A stretch of 36,345 bases of DNA from Pelomyxa schiedti (lineage: Eukaryota; Evosea; Pelobiontida; Pelomyxidae), in NCBI GenBank assembly GCA_020536535.1, contig JAHLWZ010000960.1:1595-37939 (forward strand), given 5' to 3'. This document shows positions 20,601 to 30,182 of the stretch, in pieces (positions within the stretch are counted from its first letter, which is position 1; every line of letters begins with the position of its first letter). Position numbers and translations under genes: made by a program. The notes under the pieces were generated by a model, which was not told where the DNA came from, did not search any database, and saw only the letters and a list, made by a program, of their open reading frames with translations.

Positions 20601-22621
20601 TCTTATTCTCCCACAGGGCAAAAAGTGCATACCCCTCGAACCCTTCCAAGAATTACAGACGGTACCTCGGAAGTTTCAGACGACATTCTCTCTGTTACCA
20701 AGGTAAATAACTTTATGAAAATAAGGCCAACAACTTCACAAGAAACTGTTCCCAGCCGTTCTTCCTGCCGAACCCAGTTCTTTTTCTAAAACCAGAAAGA
20801 CTCTACCAGCTGAGACACATCCCTTATGGCGTTCTGGAACTTCACAAAGAAAGTCACAATCTTCAAAAAGAAAGACAAGTGCAGACTTTGAAGCGTATGT
20901 CTATTCACTCTCCCAATTAATTCATAATCTTGTACAGGTACTCCCCTCCCCAGTCACCAATTTTATCCTATACTCATCTTGACAACCAGCCAGCCCCATC
21001 TACACCCCCCTTGAAACCTGCACGACTATCCAATTCCACACCACGTAATTCCGCAACTAAACACTGCAGTCCAACAAAAACTCCTCCTCAACCACGTGTT
21101 TCTGAATCAAGAGTTCCACCAATTGAGGTGGAATATTGCAAAGTACATCCTGTGGACACACCAGACTCGTCTCCACGGGAATCCCCAACACCCAAGTCCG
21201 CCTCCAAGAAAAAGAAGACAAGTGCAAAGAAAAGTGCAGCCAAGTCCGAAGAAATCTGTGAGCCAAGTGCAGAGCTAGAGGATAGCAGTGCCGTAGATGA
21301 AGACGGAACGATGGAAGATATTAACGAAGATAGCAGCGAGGCCATAGTGAAAGATAACATCAGAGAGGACGAAACTGATCAACCTAGGAGCGCAGAATGT
21401 GAGGAAGAGAACAAGGGTGGGAAAGAGGAATCGGACCAAGTTGCTTCAAGTGAAGAAGACTCCGGCGTACCCAAAAAAGTTCCTTCAACATCCAGTCCAG
21501 TGATAAAACGCAAGTCGGTAAAAAGCAAAGCAGCCCAAAAGTCTCCCGGAAAGAAGAGCAAATCGGACAAGGAAAGAAAGTCAGAGTCAAAAGTGAAAGC
21601 AGCTAAGGCAAAAGCAAGAGCTCACACTGAATCCTCTGATTCTGAATCACCTGAATCATCTGATTCTGAAACACCTTCAGCAAGAACAAAGACCAAGCCA
21701 AAGTCGGATCAGGAGCCTAAACGTGATCTCAAGCATAAAAAAGCCAAGGCGCATGTTGATGAATCCAGTGAAGAAGAAGTGAGGAAAGAAAAGAAAAGAC
21801 ACCCAAAGACTACAGAAAAAAGCAAGGGGAAAGACCTCAAAAAGGACAGTAAGAAGGCAAGAGGCAAGGCCGGGAAGAAAAAAGCCGCAATTCCTTCATC
21901 TTCAAGTTCCAGTGAGGATGATACTCCAGTTCCTCGAAAACGCAAGCAGCCTCTCTTTTACTCCAGTGACAGCTCAAGTGAAAGTGACAGTGAAAGTACT
22001 TCCAGTGAAAGTGACAGCGAAGTAGTACCCAGAGTCCCTATCACTGTAACCCAACAGCGTTATTTGAGTAGGACAACAGGAAAACCAGTTTCTGCCGTTT
22101 CCAGACTTCAAGGTGAGCCATCCCAACCCAAACCAATTTCTAACTCCCGCTAAGATAGTACAAGCAAGCCGCCGCCGTCGCCTACCCGGCACCTAGCACG
22201 ACCAATGCAGACGCCGGCAATAACTAAATCCAAGACTACCAGAGTTCCAAGCACCGGGACTACGCATCGAGCTCCGCCACCTTCACCACTCACACCAGAA
22301 ACACCCAAAACCAAAAAAGCAACAACCAAGTCCGCAACCAAGAAAGCAGTCCCAGCCACAGCCCCCAAGAAGACCGCCTCCTCGTCTACTTCCGCCGCCA
22401 CAGCCAAGAAAGCCGTTCCAGCAACATCCAGCAAAGCCGAACCAACCAAGAAACCCAGCAGCACCAAGTCCAAGTCCAAGTCAAAGTCCAAGTCCGCAAC
22501 CAAGTCAAAGACCAAGGCGAAACCCAAGGCCAAGCCCGCGACCCGCCGCCGTAACACCAGCACCAGCAGCGATAGTGACTCTGACAGCTCATCCCCATCC
22601 TCCAGCAGCGGCAGTGAGTAA
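17655..22621 (+). CDS. Very large disordered acidic/basic protein (9 exons, about 1508 aa)
   Basis: Exons: 17655-18832, 18876-18909, 18960-19358, 19490-20468, 20514-20570, 20617-20702, 20743-20894, 20938-22112, 22155-22621; all phases join. The first about 540 residues are Ser/Thr/Pro-rich. Residues about 550-860 are extremely Glu/Gln-rich (19610-20450), built of short EQEQE-like units. The next part mixes Lys-rich patches with acidic serine clusters (SSDSSSESDSES), and the C-terminus is a Lys/Ala/Pro/Thr tail (TKKPSSTKSKSKSKS) resembling histone H1 tails, ending in a serine-acidic cluster. No folded domain is visible. Acidic-serine and lysine alternation is typical of nucleolar or chromatin chaperone-like proteins with many casein-kinase-2 sites; that is analogy only. 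The first intron could instead be 25 nt, with its acceptor at 18857, without changing the frame. Confidence 0.75.
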
Positions 22622-22826
22622 ACAGTCCCGCAAACCCTAAAGCACAAAACCTACAATACCAAAAACAACACCCGCAGCAGCCCCAACGAACACTACTTAT
22701 TTCCCACTCACCAAGGCAGCAACCCACCATCACCATGCCTATCACCCAATTTCAATTCAATCCCCAGTTGTTTTTTTTTTTCGCTTTTGGTTTTTCTGCT
22801 TGTTTCTGATTTCCGCTCACCACAAA

Positions 22827-24342
22827 ATGAATAGGAGCAACAACACACCCGAGTCACCACAACAAGGAGATGGTGATTCTGGGACCAAAGTGGGTAGTAG
22901 TAGTTGTGCAGGCGCTGCAGCGAGTGACCACGACGTTTCGGCGATAACGATTACTAGTGGTGAGGCTATTACCGATAGTACTACTAGGAGTAGTATTCCT
23001 TATTGGACTTGTTGGGGTTTTTACTTTCCTCCCTTGTTTCCGAGCGGATTATACTTGTATAGTAGCATCTATTGTTTTTGTTAAAGGCTTTTTTATTTTC
23101 CTGGCACGCCACTATTTTACAGTATAGTATGTAAAACTAAAAGAAAAGCAGAAGACGAAAAATGCGGCATGCACGTAGTGCAGTTGTTTGCAGAATCCAG
23201 GTTTAAGGAAGCATACTGTACATGTGTGAACATTCTCAACAAGTGCAACATCCATGTAACAACACCCACACAGCAATTCCGAAGGGAACTGCCAACAAAA
23301 AATACAGCCACTACTTCTACTACAAATGCACCGGCACTGAGGGAGGGGGTTCCTATGCTGGATGCATTTGCTTTTTTGATGCTGAGATACATATGGTCGA
23401 TGAAGCCGGATTTGTTCCTTCACCCTTCTGTGATTGATCCTTGGGATGACCTCATGATCAAATGCACTAGCTGTTCACCTGAATCACTCAAGTTGATGTT
23501 CAGAGTGATAAACCTTTGTTGCTACTCTTTCACTGGACCTAGTTTGTCTACTGCAAAGTTCTTTCTTGGAGTGCTGCATGACAAAGGCATTGGCTGCAGA
23601 AAAGACTGTGATGAAGCGCTCAGACTGTACAGAGCCAGTTCAGATTACGCCTGGTCAACATATTACATAGGACTGTCCTACGTATTTGGTGACGGAGTGC
23701 AAAAGGACAATGCAGAGGCTGCCAAATATGTAATAAAAGCTGTTCAGATGGGTCTTCCTACTGCCTATGGCAAATTGGCTCAGCAATACTGTTTCGGCCT
23801 CGGACTTACTAAGGATGTAAGTGAGGGGATAAGGTTATTTCTTTACCCAGTTACATTCAAGAAGATTTTGCAGTAGTAATATATGAGTAGCGCAATATGC
23901 GTAATTTCCCGGGTGGTGGTTCAGACAGTATAATAACAGTAAAATAATATTTTATGTAATATTTTATTTAATTTAAAATACTACTTCCACAATAGTTTTC
24001 TTTCTTACTCCATTTTATAGGTATGCCAAAATCGGAGCTGAACTAGGGTGCTCCTACTGCCAAACGTTACTGTCTTTTGGTTACCGATTCGGCACCGAAT
24101 TCCAGCCCATGGACACGGATACAGCCAACAAATTAGACTGGAAAGCAGCCATGAATGGGGCTGGTGAGGCGCATCACTGTCTATCATTCTGCTATGACAA
24201 TGGCGAGGGTGGCTTTGCTACGGATTTACGGGAGGCTCTCAGGTGGTGCAGGCTGGGTTGCTCTCAGGGCTGTGAACCACAACCGGGAAGGACTGAGGAA
24301 ATCATGCAGATAGTAAATCAAATGTCACAATCACCCCCTTGA
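22827..24342 (+). CDS. Second Sel1-like repeat protein
   Basis: A start at 22827 (MNRSNNTPESPQQ) opens a low-complexity exon of up to 80 residues that must splice near 23050-23060 into an exon covering about 23140-23833. That exon joins 24021-24342 across a 188-nt AT-rich intron (23834-24020) in phase. Three to four Sel1-type units are visible: FFLGVLHDKGIGCRKD, YYIGLSYVFGDGVQKD, LAQQYCFGLGLTKD and LSFCYDNGEGGFATD. The N-terminal helical region (residues about 85-200) is not recognised. The repeats are far more diverged than in the 9570 gene. An alternative donor GTAAGTGAGG at 23818 is a better consensus but breaks the frame, so 23834 is preferred. The exon 1 to 2 junction is not settled. Confidence 0.75.
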
Positions 24343-24426
24343 CCCTTCTTCAACGGAACTGTTGTTTCTGAGCACACTTCCCATTGATAAGAGATCTAAG
24401 CACTTCGAATAACCACGACCAACTTG

Positions 24427-25761
24427 ATGGCCTCGACGCCCAACACCCAATCAACGTCAGCTGTAACCTCCAGTGTTTGGCACCAAAGAAAGAAACAGTG
24501 TGGTCACGTGGTGAGCACCGCACCGACGGCGAGGGACCAAGTTGGGGCGATGGCGGCGGGGACCCACCCCCGGTGCGGCGGCGCCGGGTGCCCGCTGCTG
24601 TCGCTGACGATGGCGTCGACGACGACGGGAACAACACCGAATTATGGGAGTGGTGGCGGTGATCTCGGGGTGCTGGTTGTGAGGCTGGTGTGGGAGTGGC
24701 TGATCGAGAACTCGAGGTTTTACTGGATGGAGTGGGATAACGCCCGAGGACAAAGTGTGATGATCACGTTCGGGGTGTCACTGGTGCTGCTGACGCTCAC
24801 TCACCAAATGAGGTGGTGGGTCCCGAGGCGCAATGAGTATCTTTGTTGTGCCACTCGGGACTACTTGGTGCTGCAGAAACACTTCTGTTTTATCCTTCAG
24901 GACAGGGTGACGGGCCAGAGGGCACCAATGCTGAACGCTCGCAAGTGCTGCGTACCGGGAGGGAATCCGCCGTGGTGTGTGACAAATCCAAGATGGTTGG
25001 TGGTGTGTGACTGTAATGCTTGGGCTCTGGTTCTAGTTGAGATTCCAAAGAAAAATACGGCAAAATGCGGGACAACCACGATAAAGAAGCCAACTGTTGT
25101 TCCAATTAACATCGCCTGCAACGAGGGAAGAAGAAGGTGGAAGGATTGCAAACCCAACTTAAGGCTTCGTAATGAAGACCACGGCCTGCTGCTGTTACAG
25201 GATCATGAGAGCTTTTTTGAGATTGGACCTCAGGGGAACCTTTTCATCCAATACACTTGTGGTTTTGAGCTCAACTGTTCCAAGGTTGGCTGACTTGCAC
25301 CTTTCTGACTATGCTTGCTTCACTGACGGCTGTTATGCTCTGTTGACACGAGCGGGTGGTGGTCATACCTTAGTCAAACGAGGCTCTTATAATCATCGGG
25401 TGTTCGTGATCGAGGAAGGGACTGGCAAACTGCAACGAGTTCAAGAGCTTTCCTACAATGAAACCTCAAGCTGCCAGGTATCACAGCTGAACGAATCACA
25501 GTTCTGTGTTTTTCACCCCAAAATGGACACTTACACAGTGTGGGATGTGAACGACACAAGCAAGCCAGTCAGGTCACAGCAATACAGCAGGGTGCACGAG
25601 GGGGCGGCTTTGCTTCAGATGGCCTTCTTTTCCAAGTGAGTGACTCAGGAGTGAGGAGTCCTCTGGTGCCCACGTCGTCGCATTCCAGTTGTTCACACCT
25701 CTCCAAGCCTTGTTTGAATGGTCCTCATCCCCTCTCTCCAACAGTTAGCAAAAACAGTTAG
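24427..25761 (+). pseudogene. Frameshifted copy of the HPRCG-motif gene at 27611
   Basis: Alignment by eye to the intact neighbour shows high DNA identity from the HPRCG region (both share QCGHVVSTAPT and ARDQVGAMAAGTHPRCG) to the end. There are three length changes. About 8 nt are missing near 25225 (gagattg/gacctc against a longer intact sequence). About 2 nt are gained near 25592-25612. About 16 nt are missing near 25641-25652. The first puts a stop at 25291. The changes are too small to be introns. The N-terminal 20 residues before the shared part differ from those of the intact copy. It is followed closely by the 3' end of the TBC gene on the other strand. Confidence 0.8.
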
Positions 25762-25810
25762 TTGATTAGGACCCTAAGATCATTCCTGTTTTAAAAGTCA
25801 CTTGGTTTTT

Positions 25811-27542
25811 TCAAGGGTTTGAGAGTTGTGTGGGTGGTGGATGTGGTTGTGGGTCTGTTGATGATGAAGATGGAGAGGGATGATGATGAGGACTGAAGGG
25901 GCTTGGGAGGTGGGTCGTATCACAGTGGATGGAGCAGGCTTGCTTGATGAGGGTTGTGATATCAGGGTTGTTGTGTCCGCGTGTTGCGGGATCGGCTTGG
26001 AGCAACTGCATGGTCTTGTCCAGGCCCATGCCCATAAGCTTGGGTGAGAAGTGCCCCAGGTAAGCAACGCAGCAGCAAATGAAGTAATCACAGAACGAAC
26101 TGCGGAGGTTTCAGTGCAATGTGTGATTGAAGGAGAGGGTTGTTACAGACAACCTTGGTGCGCAGGAAATCAAGAAATCCCAGATGAGCACGAGGTGCGA
26201 GATTGGGAATTCCCGGATAAGCAAGCATGTTGCCCAACTGATTCCAAAGTGAAGAAATGAGACCCCAACGGACCGGAAGTGTTCGCAAAGTGGTTCTGAA
26301 AGCAGTTATTCAAATGGGAAATGCAAATTGAGCACGGACCGTCAACAACTCTTGCGATTTGCTCCATGTACTGCAGCATGACCTCAGAGTGAAAACGCCA
26401 AGTTTTCCCACTGGGCTGCGAACGAAGCATTTAGAAAAAAAAAGGTGTGATTTTGAATGGGGCGTACATAGAGTTTCTGCAAGATTTTTTCAGTGCATCC
26501 ATAAGCGTCAGCCTCAATTGTCATCATCTTTGCTGCCGATATCCCGGAAACATTATTCATGTTTCCTTTTTGTTAATGTTTTGCCTTTTAGGTTTGTATT
26601 GCTTGGGAATATTTTGTGAGGGTGGGAAAAATATCCCCCCCAATACCTCGCAGAAAAGAGTGCATGAAAACGATCAGAAACACAGCTGGGATCTCATTCA
26701 ACCTTTTTTTTTTGGGAAAGGCGTGTTAAGACTGAAAGAAAGCATAAAACTTGGGGTTAGATACCCTTGAAAATAGGAAACATGTGGATTTCTCGAAGAC
26801 CATATGTACAGGATGCGTGTCAGGGACATTCTGACTTCAAAGAGCAGGAAGATTTTCGCAAACCCATTGGGGAAAGTGCGGACCACGTCAAGTGCAATCT
26901 GGTTCAACAGGTCGTTTGTCACCATATCAGATGACGAAGCGGTCGTCGCCGTGGTTGAATGCATGATTGCAGTTTCAGGAGGAACCACTTTTTCCGCGGA
27001 TGATGGCGAACTGTGAGCAATGAGTCTCTTCATAATACCGAGGCACTGTCCTTCAACTGGGGAAAAAATAGCCCCCACAAGGTCACGATATTCTGTGTAC
27101 CACTGTTCTCTTCCCTCGGGCCTGGCCACAAACAATGGTAAGCACAGATATATGTAGTCGTAAACATTACTTATCCATGTGACCCAATAAAATCTGCCAC
27201 ACTCGCGCACGCAATCGGCATGGAACACCCCTCTGCGTCAAATTTCTGAGTGCATCTGATCCCAATACAATAAGAAGAACGAATGACATTAATAAAAGAG
27301 AAAAGCAAATCACGTGAGGTTGAAACGGTTTCCACGCAATAATAATAATAATAAAAAAAAAAACAAATAAAGTGAGGAAACACGTTTTCGCGGTGTTGTT
27401 GACACCGAAAAAAAATCGAAAAAAAACCCGTACCAACGGAAGGAACACCGTAGGGAGACGACAACGCCTTCACATATAATTGAAGCAGATCTTGGTCCCC
27501 ACAAGGCGACCCCCTCCCGCACCCACACAGCACCCCCTCCAT
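25811..27542 (-). CDS. TBC-domain Rab GTPase-activating protein (8 exons, 392 aa)
   Basis: Exons (minus order): 27542-27434, 27255-27171, 27121-26765, 26702-26647, 26532-26468, 26415-26340, 26295-26154, 26099-25811; every junction is in phase. The TBC domain starts with ALRNLTQRGVPCRLRARVWQ (from about residue 38). It carries both catalytic fingers: the IxxDxxR motif as IALDVVR (Arg146) and YxQ as YFQ (Tyr181, Gln183). It continues with LNEIPAVFLIVFMHSFL, IEADAYGC, and the late-domain signature ISWATCLLIREFPIS then LVLIWDFLIS. The C-terminus is Ser/Pro/His-rich. TBC proteins speed GTP hydrolysis on Rab GTPases and so switch off membrane-traffic steps; with both fingers intact it is probably active. 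An insertion of about 50 residues precedes the Arg finger. It shares a 68-bp divergent start region with the gene at 27611. Confidence 0.9.
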
Positions 27543-27610
27543 TGTGGTTGTGTTACCCGAATGCCATCAGATCGAAAGAAAGACAGAAGGAGCTCACACT
27601 GTCAGAGGAG

Positions 27611-28936
27611 ATGGCACAAGAGCAATGTAAACCGCCCAACAACCCACCAATAATTATACACCAGCAATGTGGTCACGTGGTGAGCACCGCACCGACGACG
27701 AGGGGGAGGGAGACACCGGCGGCGAGGGACCAAGTTGGGGCGATGGCGGCGGGGACCCACCCCCGGTGCGGCGGCGCCGGGTGCCCGCTGCTGTCGCTGA
27801 CGATGACAGGGGCAGCGAATTATGGTGGCGGGGATCTCGGGGTGCTGGTTGTGAGGCTGGTGTGGGAGTGGCTGATCGAGAACTCGAGGTTCTACTGTGT
27901 TAAGTGGGATAATAATGAACGAGGGCAAAGGGTGGTGATCACGTTTGGGGTGTCACTGGTGCTGCTTACGCTCACTCACCAAATGAGGTGGTGGGTACAG
28001 AGGCGTGGGGAGTACCTTGTTCATGCAACACAGGACCACTTGTTCCTGCAGAAAGGGCCTCTTTTTATCCTTCAGTACAGAGTGACTGGTCAGAGGGCGC
28101 TGCTTCTGAACACATGGGAGCCCACGTGGTGTGGGACAAATCCAAGATGGGCGCCGAAGCCCCTCACTTATGCTACAAATTCGAAATGGCTGGCTGTATG
28201 CGACTGCAATGACCGGGTTCTGGTTCTTTTTGAGGCACCAGAAACCATGATCAAGAAGTCGACTGTCGTTTCACTTAACAGCGCCTGCAAGGGAATAAGA
28301 AGGTGGAAGGATTGCATGCCCGACGTAAGGCTGCGCAATGAAGATCACTGCGTGCTGCTGTTCACAGACCATGAAAGGTTTTGTGAGATTGCCATTGTTG
28401 ACCTCAGGGAAACCTTTTCGTCCAAGACCCTGATTGTGGTGAGCTCAACTGTTCCAAGGTTGGCTGACTTGAACCTTTCTGACTATGCGTGTTTCTCTCT
28501 CTGCTGGTATGCTGTGCTCACACGAGTGGGTGGTGGTAATGTCTTGGTCACACGAAGAAGCTCAAAAACCTCAAATTTAATCATCATGGTTGATGAAGGA
28601 ACTGGAAAGTTGCATCAAATTCACCAGGCATTTGAGAGCTCAGATTGGAGTGTATCACAGCTGAACGAGTCACAGTTCTGTGTTTTTCACCCCAACATGG
28701 ACACCTACACAGTGTGGGATGTGAACGACACAAGCAAGCCAGTCAGGTCACAGCAATGCCGCAGGGTGAACGAGGTGCATTTTGTTTCAGATGGCCTTCT
28801 TTTCCAAGTGACTGAATCCGGTCACGAGATACTCGTCAGTGAGGAGTACTCTGGTGCCCACGTCGTCACGTTCCAGTTGTTCACACCTCTCACAGCCGTT
28901 TTTGATTGGATCTCGTCCCCACTCTCCAACAGTTAG
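27611..28936 (+). CDS. HPRCG-motif protein, probable beta-propeller-like, 441 aa
   Basis: A single exon starts at ATG 27611. Residues about 45-70 hold ARDQVGAMAAGTHPRCGGAG, a motif also seen in the frameshifted copy at 24427 and, in variant form, in the protein at 30183-31512. Next comes a helical segment (LVVRLVWEWLIENSRFY), a hydrophobic run (VVITFGVSLVLLTLTHQMRWW) that could be a membrane span or a buried helix, and then about 280 residues of repeated beta-strand texture (WLAVCDCNDRVLVLFE, CVFHPNMDTYTVWDV, GLLFQVTESGHEILVS). I recognise it only as a lineage-specific family; propeller-like is inference. It stops 28 bp before the start of the next gene on the same strand. Confidence 0.75.
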   Translation: MAQEQCKPPNNPPIIIHQQCGHVVSTAPTTRGRETPAARDQVGAMAAGTHPRCGGAGCPLLSLTMTGAANYGGGDLGVLVVRLVWEWLIENSRFYCVKWDNNERGQRVVITFGVSLVLLTLTHQMRWWVQRRGEYLVHATQDHLFLQKGPLFILQYRVTGQRALLLNTWEPTWCGTNPRWAPKPLTYATNSKWLAVCDCNDRVLVLFEAPETMIKKSTVVSLNSACKGIRRWKDCMPDVRLRNEDHCVLLFTDHERFCEIAIVDLRETFSSKTLIVVSSTVPRLADLNLSDYACFSLCWYAVLTRVGGGNVLVTRRSSKTSNLIIMVDEGTGKLHQIHQAFESSDWSVSQLNESQFCVFHPNMDTYTVWDVNDTSKPVRSQQCRRVNEVHFVSDGLLFQVTESGHEILVSEEYSGAHVVTFQLFTPLTAVFDWISSPLSNS

Positions 28937-28964
28937 AAAAAAGAATTTTACTCCCTGTCTGGAA

Positions 28965-30140
28965 ATGGGTGGTATTACTTCCGTCGACTACGTGGGGGAT
29001 GCGAGGAGACGTGCTGGTGCCGGCGACACCGATGCGATGTGCTCCCTGGCCACGTACCATTTGAACGGCTGGCACGGCGTCGCGCGAGACGCGGCCGCTG
29101 CCGTTTCGCTGTGGCGCGAGGCCGCCGAGGCCGGCGACAGGAACGCCATGTGGCACCTGGGGAGCTGCTACCTGCGCGGCAATTGTGGGATGCGCAGGGA
29201 CATTGGGATGGCCAGGGCGTGGTACCTGAGGGGTGGCCACAAACATGGCCTGTGGGAAGTTGGAATGTGTCACTACTGGGGCTGTTGCGCATGCAATGGC
29301 GACATGGCATGTGATGGTGCTGAGCGGGATGTGGGCAGGGCTGTGTCGCTGTGGGAGGAAGCTGCGGATTTGGGCGAGCCGCAGGCGATGGCGTCTCTTG
29401 GGTGGTGTTACCAGAACGGCGTGGGTGTGGAGTGTGATGCTGTGAAGGCGGTGTCACTGTACAATGAGGCGGCCAGCCGGGACTCATCGCATTGGTGGAG
29501 GATTGGTGTGTGCTATTTGCGCGGGGAGGGTGTGGAGAGGGACTGGGAAATGGCTGTGGAAATGTTCCACAGGGCAAGGGGTGACAGGGACGCACAGCCG
29601 TACCTTGGGTGGTGTTACTTGTTGGGATGTGGCGTGGAAAGGGACGTGGCAAAGGCTGTTGAGTTACTCACCAGCTCTGCTCATTTTTCAAGAAGCTGCA
29701 GGGCCAATGTGTTTCTCGCCTATTGCCATGAAACAGGCGTGGGTTTTGAAATGAACCTCAACAAGGCCAGTGAGCTGTACAATGGGGCGAAATTTGGGCA
29801 TGATGGGGCAGAGGAGCTTGGAGAACTTGGAGAGTTTTGCCAAAGGGGCGATTGCGGTGTTCCAACGGACACGCGGGCCGCTGTTGGGTATTTCAGGATG
29901 GGTGCTGAGGGTGGTGATCCTGTTTCAATGTTCCACCTTGGCGTGTGTCTCAGGGATGGTGATGTTGTTGGTGTTGATTGTGATGCTGGCAAATCACGCC
30001 TTTGGCTGGAGAAGGCTGCTCATATTGGTCACAAACGGGCACTGAGGGTACTACGTGAACAGTCTGCCGCTCTTTGGTCACAACCAGGAGTCTCTGTGGC
30101 TTCTGTTCGTTACCCAGCAACCTACAGCAATACATTGTAA
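28965..30140 (+). CDS. Third Sel1-like repeat protein, 391 aa, intronless
   Basis: The start is taken at ATG 28965 (MGGITSVDYVGDARRRAGAG) because repeats begin directly after it and the in-frame sequence upstream is the tail of the previous gene read in another frame. About nine to ten Sel1 units follow, for example MCSLATYHLNGWHGVARD, MASLGWCYQNGVGVECD, RIGVCYLRGEGVERD, YLGWCYLLGCGVERD and MFHLGVCLRDGD. The repeats are diverged and unequal in length, with inserts (for example CACNGDMACDGAERD), unlike the uniform array at 9570. No signal peptide is seen. The short tail has no repeats. It converges with the UBA-protein gene 42 bp away. Confidence 0.9.
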   Translation: MGGITSVDYVGDARRRAGAGDTDAMCSLATYHLNGWHGVARDAAAAVSLWREAAEAGDRNAMWHLGSCYLRGNCGMRRDIGMARAWYLRGGHKHGLWEVGMCHYWGCCACNGDMACDGAERDVGRAVSLWEEAADLGEPQAMASLGWCYQNGVGVECDAVKAVSLYNEAASRDSSHWWRIGVCYLRGEGVERDWEMAVEMFHRARGDRDAQPYLGWCYLLGCGVERDVAKAVELLTSSAHFSRSCRANVFLAYCHETGVGFEMNLNKASELYNGAKFGHDGAEELGELGEFCQRGDCGVPTDTRAAVGYFRMGAEGGDPVSMFHLGVCLRDGDVVGVDCDAGKSRLWLEKAAHIGHKRALRVLREQSAALWSQPGVSVASVRYPATYSNTL

Positions 30141-30182
30141 ACTATGCTCAGGTTACTTGAGGACTGGAATGATGAAAGAAAT

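Noticed and set aside
23818-23833. Perfect donor GTAAGTGAGG at 23818
   Set aside because: Using it puts the following Sel1 exon out of frame, whereas the donor at 23834 joins in phase and completes a Sel1 unit.
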